NCBI GenBank assembly: GCA_019914945.1
Contig: CM034109.1
Location: 1,426,001 to 1,490,000, forward strand
Reading direction: 5' to 3'
Length of the DNA stretch: 64,000 nt
Source of the DNA: Typha latifolia
Taxonomy: Eukaryota > Streptophyta > Magnoliopsida > Poales > Typhaceae
Shown here: positions 10,421 to 25,400 of the stretch, piece by piece
Layout: the number at the start of each line of letters is the position of its first letter
Position numbering within the stretch: position 1 is the first letter of the stretch
The notes under the pieces: generated by a model
What the model was told of the DNA's origin: nothing
Seen by the model: only the letters and a program-made list of their open reading frames with translations
Database searches by the model: none
Translations under genes and position numbers: made by a program

Positions 10421-13400
10421 ATGGATAGAAGGGATTATCTTTGGTTCCGGCAAGGTTTTCGGCTTTCCACCATTGCCGTCGCCGTCGCCTTCGCCGTTTC
10501 GCTGCAACTGGCGGCGGCCTCCGCGGGGTTCTTCGAGCCGTTCAACGTGAGCTACGACCATAGGGCGCTCCTCATCGGCGGGAAACGTCGGATGCTAATC
10601 TCCGCTGGTATTCACTACCCTCGAGCCACTCCAGATGTATGGATCAGACCCAATTCCAGTTTTTGTTCATAACATTCGAGAATTCTCTGATAAATTATGG
10701 GGATTTCGTGTGCTTCTTTTCATCACAGATGTATTTTCTGCATATTTTACCTAAAATTTTCTTCTCTCCGACATGAATTCGCACTATGGTTTATCCCAGA
10801 AAAATTTGCTTCACGGGAAGGAGAACTACATATAACAACATTGATGAACGTTCTATGCTATTGATACTCCATCTTAGGATCACCAGTGATATGATTATAA
10901 CTTCCATTTTCCTGACAAAATGGTACAATCGCACTTTCATGGCGATCTTTCAGATGAAAAGAAGCATTTTTAACGTTAGCATTAGAGAGGAAGGAAGGTC
11001 CCCATTGGAATATTTATTATTTAATTGAAGCAATGAATTCGTCGAGATCATCCTCAGTATCATGGAGAGTGCAAATGCATTGGCCAACTTTCTGAAGACG
11101 CGGCAAATATATTGAGTTTTTCTTCTTTTTTTTTCTTTCTGGTGGAAGTTAGTTCTTCGACTATTCTTACTTCGTCTTCCAAGTCGAATGGTAAGATTTT
11201 TTTCTATGCTGCTACGGATCTTTCACTGATATGTTGAAAGGGAAAAAAAGAAACAAAATGCGATGTTAACTTATTAGGTGATCTGTAATCAATAGACATA
11301 TAGAATTTTTATTCAATTTGTTGCTCTGGCCTCTGCTTCCTTTCCTGTCTATGATATACTTTTCAAGCTTGCGCTTTTATTATCTAGTTACAAACAAGAT
11401 CTCAATTGCCATCCTAATAGGGTGTCCATCTGGTCTATTGACATGGTTCGTTTCGATGTAAGGCCAGCCATGACAGTTTTTGTATGGCATCTTTCCAGTA
11501 TGGTATGTGATGAACAGCACAAATGACATCACCCGGCACATAAAAATAAAACAATGGTTAAAAGTCACTAAATATTTGACAACTTTCATTCTCAATGTCA
11601 TTAAAGTCGCCTTTTTCTTGTATAAATTGCAAGTATGCCCGAATTGTTTGGACTAAAGGCATTGTTGATGTTGTTGTATTCCTATTCTGTCAGATGTGGC
11701 CAGGTCTAATTGCAAAGAGCAAGGAGGGTGGCGCTGAAGTGATACAAACATATGTCTTTTGGAATGGGCATGAGCCAATCAGAGGTCAGGTAGCGTACAT
11801 GTCTTTGGATGCCTTGTTAGAGGTTTTAACTTTTATTTTTTTCCACCATCTTTTTTTTTGTTCCTAACATTTGATACTTTCTATCCAGTACTATTTTGAA
11901 GGAAGATATGATCTTGTGAAATTTGCAAAGTTGGTCGCTATGGAAGGGCTATATCTTCATCTTCGTATTGGTCCCTATGTTTGTGCAGAGTGGAATTTTG
12001 GGTCTGTCCTTTCATTCTTTTAATTTTTTCTTACATCTTGTCTATCAAAATATTATAATGATATTTTGGTTTATATTGTAGTTTCATGTCTAGTTATTAA
12101 GCATATTAACGGGGATTTAGGTAACCATTTTGTTTGATACTTTGCCTATCTTATCACAATTGTTTGGTTTTTTCAGTTTTTTTAGGACATCTGTTCTTTC
12201 GATTTTAGGGACTATTTGGCACTTCTCTTGCTGATAAGATTGTGGCAGGCCCTCGTGCCACAACTCTTGAGATAGCGAATTTGATGCATCTCTGTTTAGG
12301 ACTGGCCTGGGTGAATTTTCTATGCTCTTGCTTCATGGAAGTCCATGACAGTTTGATGCTGTCCAGTTTGTCAGTATTCTTGTGCATATACGTTTGGATC
12401 AAAGGTCTTGTATTGGTTTATTAGTTGAATGTTTATTTCATCAAGTTATCACTGGTTGAAGGCAATGCTGAATTTCTTTGTTCCTACTATAATCTAGAGC
12501 AGCTAGAAATTCTGTAAACATATGTCTTCTATATATTTTCTATATGTGGCTTATCCTCCCTCACTTCACCTCTCTCCCTCCCTTCCCCTCCCCACTCCAT
12601 CTACTCTGCCCATTCTTTCATTGATTGTCCAAGAACTTTTACATGATTTTATAACAGAAGAAAATATATGATTATGCATATGGAAGGGTTGGATTATTGG
12701 AATCCAAAAGTCTTACAGTTGTGAGTTTCATCTTTGAATAGAACTTGAAAGAAAAAATATAGTGAATCTCACCAATTATTAGGCAAATTGATGACAAAAA
12801 TCATTTTCAAATAATCAGGGTAATTTATGTCTGATAAGAAGTATTTAGGAAAAAGTTTAATGTATGAGTAGCCAATGATTTATGCAAGATTACTTACTTG
12901 CTTGCATCATGTTTTTTTTATACTGTTTTAGATGCCCAGTTGTTAGATCGATGGAAGTTCATCTTCTACGTAACTGTCTTCAGGAAGATCATTTGCTGCC
13001 ATAGTACATGTAACAGAAAGAGGAAATGGAAAGAATTATTGATGAAGGAATTTTTTTGTTAATAGATATCAGGAGATAGGCTAGCGGAAAGTTACTGTAA
13101 CTATGTCTTGATAACTTGCACTTATTTTATTAGACTCATGCACTTACTTGATTCATATTTACGAGTGACTCAGCATTCTTACTTAACGATGGTGACCATT
13201 TGTTTTTTCTTTTTCTCTTTTCTGTTTATTCTCTTCTCAAATCCTGCAATAGTTTTAGATCTTTATGGAACTATGCTATCTTGTGTATAGGCAGGTCCAT
13301 GCTTAATATCTCATTTGTTTACTGTGATCCTTTAGTGGAGATGATCTGAATAGTATTACCATACAGTCACAATCTGAACTATTTGCATGTACTTTTTATA

Positions 13401-16400
13401 GGGGTTTCCCAGTTTGGTTACGTGATATTCCTGATGTGGAATTTCGAACTGACAATGAACCATTCAAGGTACAATAAGATGCTAGTGAATGGTTTTGTGA
13501 TCGTCCTTCTTCTATATTGCCATCTTTCTTATTGCATGCTGAATTAGACTGTTGTCAATAACTATGTAATTACTCAACATTCCAGTATGCTCGGATATGA
13601 GTACTGCTAAAGTAAAGAAGCTTACTAATGTAACTCAAACTGATGGTCTTTTTTATCTTAGTAAAGAAAAGGAAAAAGGAAAACATCGTTGTCTAATAAT
13701 AGTGACTATTATAGTTTTGTAGATTGTTGTATAAAACAACTGTCAACCTGAAATTGTGGGAACTGTTGTATCATTGTACACGGTAAGGATCAATCTGGAT
13801 ACTTTTTTATTCCACATATTAGTATTACACTATAAGAACCCCGTTTCTGATGACATCCATTTTCTCTCTAGTTAACCATTGTATCAGCATCTCCTGCGTG
13901 AATTATCCAACCCTCCAATAGTTGCAACTGATGCAATGAGATTTTATAATGGTACATAAAATTAAAATATGCGAGGTTGTGCATAATGAAGTACGTGGTG
14001 GTCTAACATATAAATGAGCGGAGATAACCAACTTATATTATCACCTAAAATCTAATCCATGAATAGAATAATACTTTATATTCATATGATCACCTAACTT
14101 ACCAAGCCAATGTTTCTCAAAATTTTAATATGTAGATAATTACTACTAACAAAATGTTAATTACCAAAAACATAGTACAGAGAAGCAATAAGTATATTTA
14201 AAATCAATGTGAGTCATAATCACCAAACAACCATAAAGGCATAAACTATAGACTGGAGATATATGAACATATCAAATAAGTTTTAGTCATTAAAACAACA
14301 TTGTAACTAACAGTTATCATCATGGATCCCAAAATCGGTCGATCCAAATCGGGATCGGCTATAACTAATCCTGATCAGACCGGTTTCGACCAATTTCGAC
14401 CGTATCGGCCAAATTTGGCTGAAAACAACAATATCGGCTGAAATTAATTTTTTAAAGATTTAAGTTGAATCTAAAATGTATTTTTATTTAGCAGATATTA
14501 ATAATTGATGTCGTCAACTGCTTTCTTTTCAAGCTTTTAGTTACTCTCTATCTCTCACACACACTCTCCTCTCACTCTCACACTTTACTGACTTTATTTG
14601 GCGGCCGATCTGGTGGGCCCCTCTAGTGAGTCCACACTTTAGTAAACTTGGATGAGTTTTTTTCTCATTTTTTCCTTCTCACCTACTTTTTAACTTTGCT
14701 TTTCTTACTGTTATAGAACAATAGTAAAGAGATATCTCTCTTTTCATGTTGTTCTGCAATAATAATTTACGAGTATAAAAAATTATCTAATTTAAGTTGA
14801 AATTCATTATTGTTTTGAGTGAGTTTTTTCTTTAGTTTTTAAAGATCATGTGTGACTAATTTTTATTTCTTATTTTTTTGATATTTTTTATAACTTTTTA
14901 GAAATTTTTCTGCATTTTAAATAATATTTAAAATTTTATGTAATAAAAAATAGTCGACTCGATACCAGACAGCGATACGATCGATATAGCCGATATATAT
15001 TATTTTTTCTAACGGTTGATCCTGATCTCGATACCGAGTTTTGGAACCTTGTTCCACACATAAGCTCATTTATAATTTTACTCTTGATTTGACTAAGTAC
15101 CCACTTATCTCATTTTACAAAGTTCAAACCAAAAGTTTCTACTCAATTTTAATGCCTAATTTTTCCGCTCAATTTTTTCACCTATCTCTTCTCTCCTACC
15201 ATCCATATATCTCATTGCGTACTTACAAGTTTGCATTACATACCTATAATTAAGCAATGCATACCTATAAGCAACAATGACCGTGCCAATGACACGTGCC
15301 TTGCTGTGCCACCATCAGTACAACACGCCTTGCCACGCCCCATCGTGCTAGTGGCACTCCCTTACGTGCCACTGACATGCATTTGTAATATTTTTAATAA
15401 ACTTTTTAGGATATTTAAAAATATTTTTAGATCTTTGATATATTAATTTTTAGTTTTTGGTTTAAATATATGTATTAAAACAAAACCTACATTATAATAC
15501 TTTATTTTAGATTATTTTTGTAAATGACCTATTTTAGAAAAAAATCGGAGGTTATTTGTATTCCTCAGAAACCCCCGCCCACATCACTGTTTAATATTTT
15601 TTGATCTAGTATTAGCTAAACTACCTAAGTACTAGGTCTAATGTGAGTAGGATGAGAGGTAGATCTTTGCTTGCTAGGCAAGAGGATAGCAAGTTACAAA
15701 TTCTATCTCGGTAGAACATGTATTTCTATTACTATGAAATTAATTAATAAAAATGAACTAGTTGATGGTAGGGTTATTATTATTCTTCAAGATAAAGCAA
15801 CAATTAAATATAAATATTATTCAACACATACTATGATTAAAGATATTTATTAAAACTAATATTAATGATTGAACACTCTATAATATAATTGAATTCATAA
15901 TATTAATCGATAATTATTTAATAATTAAAATTAATATCTAGTTAAACGTAAAATGATGAGGAGAATCAAAGACTTCATTTGCTGGCACAAGAATAATACG
16001 AGAATGTTGCATTAAATACTATCGATATTCTTTAAAATTCATTCATTAATAGTATTGCTCGTTGTAATGTCTCACATATTTTTCATACAAATAGAAATTT
16101 TATAATTCCCCTATGATATAATATAGATATTGAACATGCACAGGAATGAATAGTACCAGATATGCACAGATACACCATAAGCATATGCAAATTATTAATA
16201 TAGAGTATAATAAGGATGTTCTGACTATGGTAGGTGTGATTAATATGATGGTAATTATAATGAACTCATATTATTCTGTGGGTGTACCTCTCCTAATGTT
16301 CTGCTACCTACAGACGTAAGTCTTTTGTAAAAATAATACATCTTTGAAAAGATTGTATAACAGGAACGTATGTCTTATCTTTATTATCACTGCCATTAGA

Positions 16401-19400
16401 CTGAGTTGTTATTATCATCATCACCATCACCATTACTATCATCATTGTCATTTTTAGTCTCATTGTCATTAATTTTATCTAAGCATTCTAAATGATTAAC
16501 TAATCAGTTGATCTGATAATAATTAATAAAAATAAGAAATAAAAAAAAATGGCTTCACATGGCACAATGACCTTCACACGGGCGTGCTGACGGCACCACA
16601 GCCGTGCCAGATCGACGCGACTCAGTACGACACATGTGCTGGTTGGCACGCACTCGAGCCGATCTTTATGGGGGTGTGCCATTGGCACACCCCGTGCCAA
16701 GTGCCATGCCATTACCAACACAGCCATTCATGCCTATAACTATGCATTACATACCTATAATAAATGAGAATACTTTAATTTAAATTTATATGTCAAATTA
16801 AAGGTATTTTAGTCAACTTTCACTTCTTATTTGTACTTACTTTAACTTTATGTCACATAAAATGTAACTATTACACCGCTATTCTAGATTATAACTAAAC
16901 ATTAAAATACCCTACTTAAAACTAGAGGTACAATTTTAGGGATAAGTATCTAGAATAGCTATTCTAGATTTTCTTTTAATCTCAAGGTACACGAGGCCTT
17001 AGCTAAGTACCATTGCTTGTTCTGTGTGAATTTCTGTAATCTTTTACTTGGCCTAAATTTTTATCTAATTATTGTTATTTGGATGCTGTGAGGGCATATT
17101 TTATGGTATGCTCTTGTTGTACATCTTGAAATTATTCTTGCAGAAAATCTTTTACATGACAAATAGTAGTGACCTTCTGGCCAGTGTTTGAAATTTCAGT
17201 TATTCAGAAAGTATTAATACTTATAAGTGGATCAATATTTTAGTGTCTTTTTTTCCTTGTCTTCCTCTCTAGTAAACTTCAAATGCTCGAAGGTTTTCTC
17301 TATTCAATAGTTCGAGAAATGAGTTTTCAAAATGCTTGTTCTTTTGCTCCTAGGTTATTTCTTTTCTTAGTAATTATAAGAACAATTTTTTAACCAAAGG
17401 TTCTTATGTTAAGAATGCTGTAGTAAATTGCAAAACTCTAGATCTATTAGTATCCTCAGGATTGCAGTTTGGGCTTCTAACGATATATCAAAATTTTGCA
17501 GGATGAGATGCAAAGGTTTGTAAGAAAGATTGTAGATATGATGAAAGAGGAAATGCTTTTTTCATGGCAAGGTGGTCCAATCATACTAGCGCAGGTTGCA
17601 TGACTGTTTGCTTAACACTTGAGCTATAATTTCATTGTTCATTGATTAATTTATGAAAGAAAGCTATAGCTGTTAGTTCCTTTTCTTGACAAGGATATAT
17701 TCTACTCTAAAATTGTAGGATAAAGTAACCAAGGATTTTATATGAAAATTACAAACCATATTTTCCTTTATACATGCTCAAAGTTCTAATATTTGATCAT
17801 TCAAATGATGGCGCATAGTATGCAATTGACTAATAGTTTGGATTTTTCCCAATCTAATAATATCAAGGAGCTACAAGTCATGCACGCATACTTCAAAGTT
17901 CAAATGTACTACTTCAAGGAGCTAACAATACTATTTCTGCTATTTAGCCCCTCCTTTTTTGTAAACTTGGTGTACATATGTGTGGGATCAACTTGATCCA
18001 GCTTATAATGGCAAAGCAAACTACTTCTTATTGGGATTTTGGACACGAGGTGACACATGTCATTTTCATTGATCTATCATCTATATGAACCTTTATATCG
18101 TTGCATGCATTTCCCATTTCTTCTCCTCGTAGAAGATGACCTAAACCAACACACTTTGATCATGTATCTTGATAAACATTAGCCCTAGTGATGGTTATAT
18201 TCTTCTAGCAGGTCTTGACTCTTGACTAGGACTTTCTACAAACTGTTCCAGGCTAAATAGCTGCCTTCCAAGATAGTGTTATCATAAAAGGGGTGTGTGT
18301 GTGTTACTTCATATTGGTCAAAAACTGCTGGAGATAGTTGAAGTTTCCTTATCTCCTAAATTTTTTCTCCAAAGTCGAACCAACTGAACCTCTTAAACAC
18401 ACTGAATCTGAACAATGCATAATTGTCTTAAAGTGATAAGAACATATCTGAGGACAAATCGTGAACAAGCCACATCTTTTCTTTGTGTTCTTTGGGTATG
18501 CTTGGAGAAGTAATGCAAATTTGGTATTAACTGGAATCATATTCGGCAGATTGAGAATGAATATGGAAATATAGAAGGCCGGTATGGTCAAAGTGGTAAA
18601 TCATATGTCCAGTGGGCTGCTCAGATGGCACTTGGGCTCGGTGCTGGTGTACCCTGGATCATGTGCAGACAAACTGATGCTCCCGAAACTATGGTAAGTG
18701 TCTTTTCGCTACCGTTTCCCCTTTTCTGCTTTGGATAGGATTTCTCTCTTTCCCCATTCATTAGTATCCTACTCAGTATTACAATTCAGAACGTAACCAA
18801 GCTTGACTTTTCTTTCTCTATTGTTTGCTTGGTTTATTCTATAGTTTGTTTATGACCAACTAGATATGTGAAATAGCTAACTTCTCTTTTTCTTATTTCT
18901 GACAGATTGATTCCTGCAATGCATTCTATTGTGATGGTTTTAAGCCGAACTCTTATAAGAAGCCAATACTTTGGACAGAGGATTGGAATGGATGGTATGT
19001 TGATACTTTGCATATTGGTGCACGGTGTCCCAATCTGTGTAACAGTGTTTTTATATATTTTAAATTTTAACACTTCACCCTCACTTTGGGACTTGAGACA
19101 TTTTAATAAGCTCAAGAAGTGGACTTGATTTAAAATTTCTAATAGGTGTAGTCTTTATATTTTAAATGACAAATAAGCCTGACGGGATTTGAACACAAAA
19201 CCTCTGCCCTGATACCATGTGAACTAATCATTTTCTCTAAAAGCTATTAAAGAACAACAGTTTTTTTTTTATATATTTCATATTTCAACACTAGCTAAAA
19301 ATGGAACTATAAATTAACTACCAATCCTTATGAAGTAGGGTATCATAAGAAGTAAGATATTGCCGATCATTGGCACTCCCTCTGGTTCTGGGACCCTTCT

Positions 19401-22400
19401 TTGTCCAGTCAATGTCTTATCATGTCTCCTTAAAGATATCGTACAAAAACTTCTAGAAGGAACTATTTTTTCACTCTTTTAATAAATAATGTGTAGAAAT
19501 TTGCAGAATATAGTACTTCTAAAGTTAACTTTGTGAATTACTTGCAATTCTAATAATCCTCCAGGCTTCAGTCATGCCATGCAAATTACGTCAAAAAGGA
19601 TACAAAGTTAAGATTGTTTCTTCTATTTGTTGGATACTGGATCATTTCAATAAGTTATCTCTCTGCTTTCTTAACAAGTGTAAAAGTGTTAGTGTTGAAC
19701 TTATTCTGTATGCAATGTGTCACAAGTTCAGATGGATAGACATTTGTTATCTCATTTGATATATGCAATAGTGCAATTGCTCCTATTGGAGCATAGCATG
19801 TTTTATTTGAACAAACTTAACATAGTGCCAAATTCTCTTTTAAAGGTTTGCCTCTTGGGGTGGAAGGCTGCCTCATAGACCTGTAAGAGATAATGCATTT
19901 GCTGTTGCTCGTTTCTTTCAACGTGGAGGATGCTTTCACAATTATTACATGGTAATATGGCTCTCCAAGTTAAGAATTACTTATTGTAATTTTTCATTGT
20001 TTCTACTACAACATATAATTCTATGAGGTTTTTGTGCTTTGGAGAAAATTTTTAGATGTGTGTAGGATGACTTGTATGGTTTGTCAGTTCAGTGTTTGGA
20101 TTAACTGTGTGTAGATAACCAGTTTACCGAAAAGCTGAAGCTGTTAACTAATGGACTAATAATGTATATCACGCTTTTAACACATCCCTTCACGTGTAGC
20201 ACCTAATTCGGCATGTGGATAGATGATATGTGCGGCCTATCATATCGCACTGAAATAGTTACTAGAAATTAGGGAATAAAGCAGGATGATGAGATTTGAA
20301 CCCATAGCCTCCAGAAAAAACTTGCTTTTATACCTTGTTAGATAACCAATTGATCTAAAAGTTTAAGTTATTAGGTATACAATATATATCATAACTTTAA
20401 CAAAGTATATTTGAGAAATAACATCTCATGCTTCTCAAGTTCCTCAATATACTAGTGTTTAATGTGAAAGCATCAACTGGTGCAAGCAGCATGTTTATCA
20501 ACACATTCCCCTATCGTGTTTTATTACTAATATTATTTGCACAAGTTTGAAGCTAGAGTCGTGTTTAGAAGTCTCATGTTGCACTCTTGTTTTGGCTTGC
20601 ATAGTTGCATAAATAGCCAGGAAGATATCTGATTCTTAATTTCTTCTGTAAAGCAGTTAAACCAACAGATAGGCTCCTTTAGAAATTTGAAGATCATTAA
20701 ATTGGCCTACACTTGGAAGCTCAACTATCAGAACAAGTCTTTATAATCGTTTATTTTTTTTACCTTGAAGAAGACTTCAACTTTATATTTAAGTGGAACT
20801 TGCATAAACACTGGTATATATAGCCCCAGTGAATATTGCTGAACCAGTTTAGTACATTACCTCATCAACAACTTAGGAATCAAATGAACTCCATTTTACG
20901 TTTGCTTAATTTTTTTCAGAAAAAAAGTTGGGCTATATATCAAATCTTGCCGTGCTGGATAAACTTGAATTTTTTCGGAAAAATGGTTGGGCTATATATC
21001 CACTTCACCTTGTCGACAATATTTTCACAACTTGGAGAAACACTTGCCCTGCGGGAGCAGTATTGGCACGTGGCAGGATGGCACCCCTCCTCTTGCCTCA
21101 TAGCACCGAAAGGCAGTTAATGATGAAGGCCTGAAGGGTGGTTGGAGGAGGTGTTTCTAGCCGGCAGACAGGTGGAGGAGATGATGGTGAAGGGAATTGA
21201 GAAGGTGGTAATGGTAATGGTGTCGAGCAAGAGGAGGAAGATGCTCAGCTTAAGCGGATCGTTTCCTAAGTTAGATACACCCTAAGTGGATCCTAACTTT
21301 AATCCACTTGAATCATTATAGTCTATGATCTGCTATGGTTCATTCATCTTCTCCACCAAGGCTAGGGCACCACAGTGTGGTGATGACGACAATGACGGCA
21401 AAGGCTTTCGACGGGAATAGGCCCCCTCTCTCTTTCTCTCCCTCTCCCAAAACTCTCTCCGCCTTATTTTTTTTTTCCAATTTTTATGCTGTCACGATGC
21501 ATCAGTACACGTGCCGCCGACACTGCCATCGTTGGATTAAACTTCTTGTCTCCATTCTAAAATCTTTTTCTTTTGTGTCTTGCATATGTTGGACAATCCA
21601 TTTTAAAGAACTTGCATATTATAAATAATGCACAATTATTTCAAATGATGCAGTTTTTTGGTGGAACAAATTTTGGCCGAACTTCTGGAGGTCCATACCA
21701 GATAACTAGTTATGATTATGATGCCCCTATTGATGAATATGGTATGTAAAATCTTCAATTTGAACATGCATATACCTTTCTAGTAGCTAATCTAAAAGCA
21801 TTTAATATCACTTGTCTATCAGGTCTCTTATCACAGCCTAAGTGGGGGCATTTAAAGGATTTACATGCAGCTATAAAACTATGTGAGCCAGCTCTTACTG
21901 TTGTTGATGATGGACCACAATATGTAAAATTGGGACCAATGCAAGAGGTTAGCAATGGATATCTGCATATCTTTTTTTTCTCTAGCTGCTGTGCTGTTCT
22001 TGCTAATTAATGGTTACAAATTGACATTTATACTCTGTGATTTGGCTTCTTTATTCCTTTCTAGATCGATGCGTGATCTGTCAAAATTATTCTCTTGAAT
22101 AGTTAGTCAGAATAGTCTGACAATAAGGTCATATATATATATATATACATACATCGGGAAGGAAAGGAAAGTTAAATCCATAGTTTCATCTTATTCAGTC
22201 ACTGCAATCACTTGTGTGGTCATATTTTTGTACATCTTGATAATCATGCCATTGAAAAAACATTTATCAGGTTATCTATATCAAGTGATCAACCATGGCA
22301 AATTATGGTGCTCGTAGTCTTGTAGATGGTGGCCTGTCCATATCAATTGGTAGATTTTTGCAGAGATATATCTACTGTTATTATTTATTTCTTAATGTTT

Positions 22401-25400
22401 CCTGACAAGAAGAAAGTTTTGACTAATATGAACAAGTACAATCCCTTTAGGTTTCTGAATGGGCTCTGATGACCAGGCATATGGCCAGATGGTTTGCATA
22501 TTGCATGTTTGATTTTCGGAGTTAATTTTATCATCTTTCTTAGTCCAACTTTATTTATTCATTACATTTGAAACGTGCAATATGCGACAGCTTAATTTTG
22601 GGATCTTTCAGTTTATTATTTCAGAAGCTAACTTGTCACTGCAAACAATTTCTTATTAGTTTTCAATCTAGTATTAGGTTGTTTAGGAAAGTGTTCACTT
22701 TGTTTCTAATACCAGAACAGACTGGAAAGATTAGTTGTTCTCTTCCTGTTCTTTGGTTGGTGAAATCAAGAAATCCTCCTTTTCTTTCAGTCCTTTTTGC
22801 CTTTATTCCTCTTCGGTCAGTCTGATTTATTGTTCTCCCTCCCTTTTGGCACTTGGCAGTAGGATAAGAATTACCCAGCCATCCTAGCAGACTATTTATG
22901 ATAGTTACAATTTGCTTCACTTGCTATTTGTAATTATATAGTACCGAAAAAAAGAATGTCTGCTATTTTCACTGTTTTAAAATATTTTTAACTATTCTTT
23001 GATTAATCTATCTGTAGTTGCTTACCTTTTCATTGCGTGCAGGCACATATATATGCTAGTCACAAGGTAGATACAAGTAAAAGCCTTCCAGATAATGTGA
23101 GCATTTGCTCAGCATTTCTTGCGAACATAGATGAACATAAATCAGTTTCAGTCGCAATATTTGGCAAAGTTTATAATCTACCACCATGGTCTGTGAGCAT
23201 ATTACCAGATTGTAGAAATGTCGCTTTTAACACTGCCAAGGTAAAATTAAGTGTAATTTTTTTATATAGCATTTCTTTGAATGTACAAACTTTTTTCTGA
23301 ATCAGAGTTCAACCATTTCAAGAGTTCTATTACTTCTATGCATGCCAAATTCGAAGGTAATCTAAGAAAAGCAAATTGGATAATAATCATGAATTTGAAA
23401 TAAAATGAAAAGAAAATTAATCCAATAAAAATACCCAATGCAAGATATAAAGATTAAATCTGGACTTACTTTTTACAAAATACCAATAACATTTTAGGAT
23501 TATTGAACTATCGAAAGATACATGGTTTTGACTTTTTTTTGAAGGAAAGCTTGTCATTCTCATTTAGAGTTGAGTTAATTACTTAATTTTCTTATGTTTT
23601 TTTAGCATGTCGCTAGATAAAGTTACAAGTGACATGGTGATCTATATTCTATAATATGTCACTTTCTGCTTAATCAGAGTTACATTTCACTAGTTCTGTC
23701 AAATATGCATATGGGATTCACGCTGTCAAATGAGCTCCTATTGGACCTACTCAACATGTTATACCAATTAGCAAATAGAATATGGGATTGAAATCCATAT
23801 CTATCATACATAAAACTGAATTTGAGCTGCCATTGGATTGGATAATCTAGACCATGGTATAACCTGTCAACGCTAATTGATCTCATATCCGCATTTAAGC
23901 CCCATTTTGAATACCCATCTGATAGGTTGAAAACATGAAGGCATCTTCTGCAGACTGTAATCAACCCATGCCATATTGACAGCAATATTTCCTTGCTGTT
24001 AGCATGGGTGTGTTGGTCAATGCTGGCACAGCATGCCTTGCCGACCTTGTATTTTTTTATCTTGCTGTTGGAATCGCAGAGAGCATGCTGGTCGGCATGG
24101 CAATCCATGATCGACAATTGATATGAGTCTATAGGAGTTACGACAACTTGATTCTAGGACTTGTAATGTTCAATCATGCTAGCACACACAGCCAGCCAAT
24201 ATGACCAGCATGCCCTCATATTCTGTCTCTTTTGGGACACCGATGTGAAAACTTTCTTGTCATTTCCTTAGTGTCACACTCTTCGTTGATTCAAGGGTTC
24301 ATGCTTTCTGTCATAGTCTCATCAATAACAGTGATCTATAATATACTATCTATTTGAAAGAAATAATCATAATTATCCAATCCTTCGTGCAAAACAATAT
24401 TGGAGTTGCCTCGATCCAATCTGAAGAGTCTCTTGGAGAGTTGTCTTATCTAATAGAATAGAAAATAAAGAAAGTTTATTCATGAGATTTTGTGGAGATT
24501 GAAATTCTCCTTCTTTAATAAGAAATTCTATACATTTCTTCTTTAAACAAGCCTTTAGTATCCAATTATTTGGGGTCTGCTAAGAGAATACTTAAATGAA
24601 CATTATTTTGAATCTTGAAAGCTCAATATGGTACAAAACAAGGATTGTCGTGCCCGTGCCAGTGCAGTACCGGCACATGGCACAAGGAGTACACATGACA
24701 CCCCGCCTCTCAGGCTCTCACCTCCTAATAGTGGCCTGTCGCTGCAAACTGGCCAGAGGAGATGAGTAATGTTGGAGAGCGTCGTGCGAAGCCATCGCTC
24801 TCCTCTCTCCTCATTGAGTGCCCTAGCCGGATCTGCTCTTGTCATATAAAGTGAAAGCAGGAGATTGTCTGAACCTTAAGGGATTAAAAATACTTGGTTT
24901 TCACCAAGGTTGCTAATTAGAAATATCACGGAATTGAACCACTCTCATCAAGTTGTCAGATATTTCATCAGTATTATATGTGAGATCATTAGATCATAGA
25001 ATTAAAGTTAATTAGATAGACTAGAAACTATTAGTTGTTATATCTGCCATTATCTTTTTGTAAAAGAGTTATATAATGTGTGCAATTATACTGATGTGGC
25101 ACTACTTGTAATATATGACACTAGGGTAGCATTTCTTTGAGACTTTCTGTCATTGCTAAATATTGGACAAATGGTTCTTCATAAGTATAAATATCAACTA
25201 CACATTTATTCTATATCTTTCTCTTGAATGCCTTTACTCCATGTTCTTCTCTTGCTAGGTTGGGGCGCAGGTTTCAATAAAAACAGTAGAATCTGGATCC
25301 CCCAGTTTTTCAAATGCATCAGAACCTGGTCATTTACTACTACATGAGAAAAAGTTCCATCTAAATACTTGGTTGACTCTCAGAGAGCCAGTTGGTACTT

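Noticed and set aside
23680..24117. 145-residue open frame on the minus strand, among the longest in the window
   Set aside because: It lies inside intron 11, spans repeat-type DNA and shows no domain, no neighbours and no splice support.
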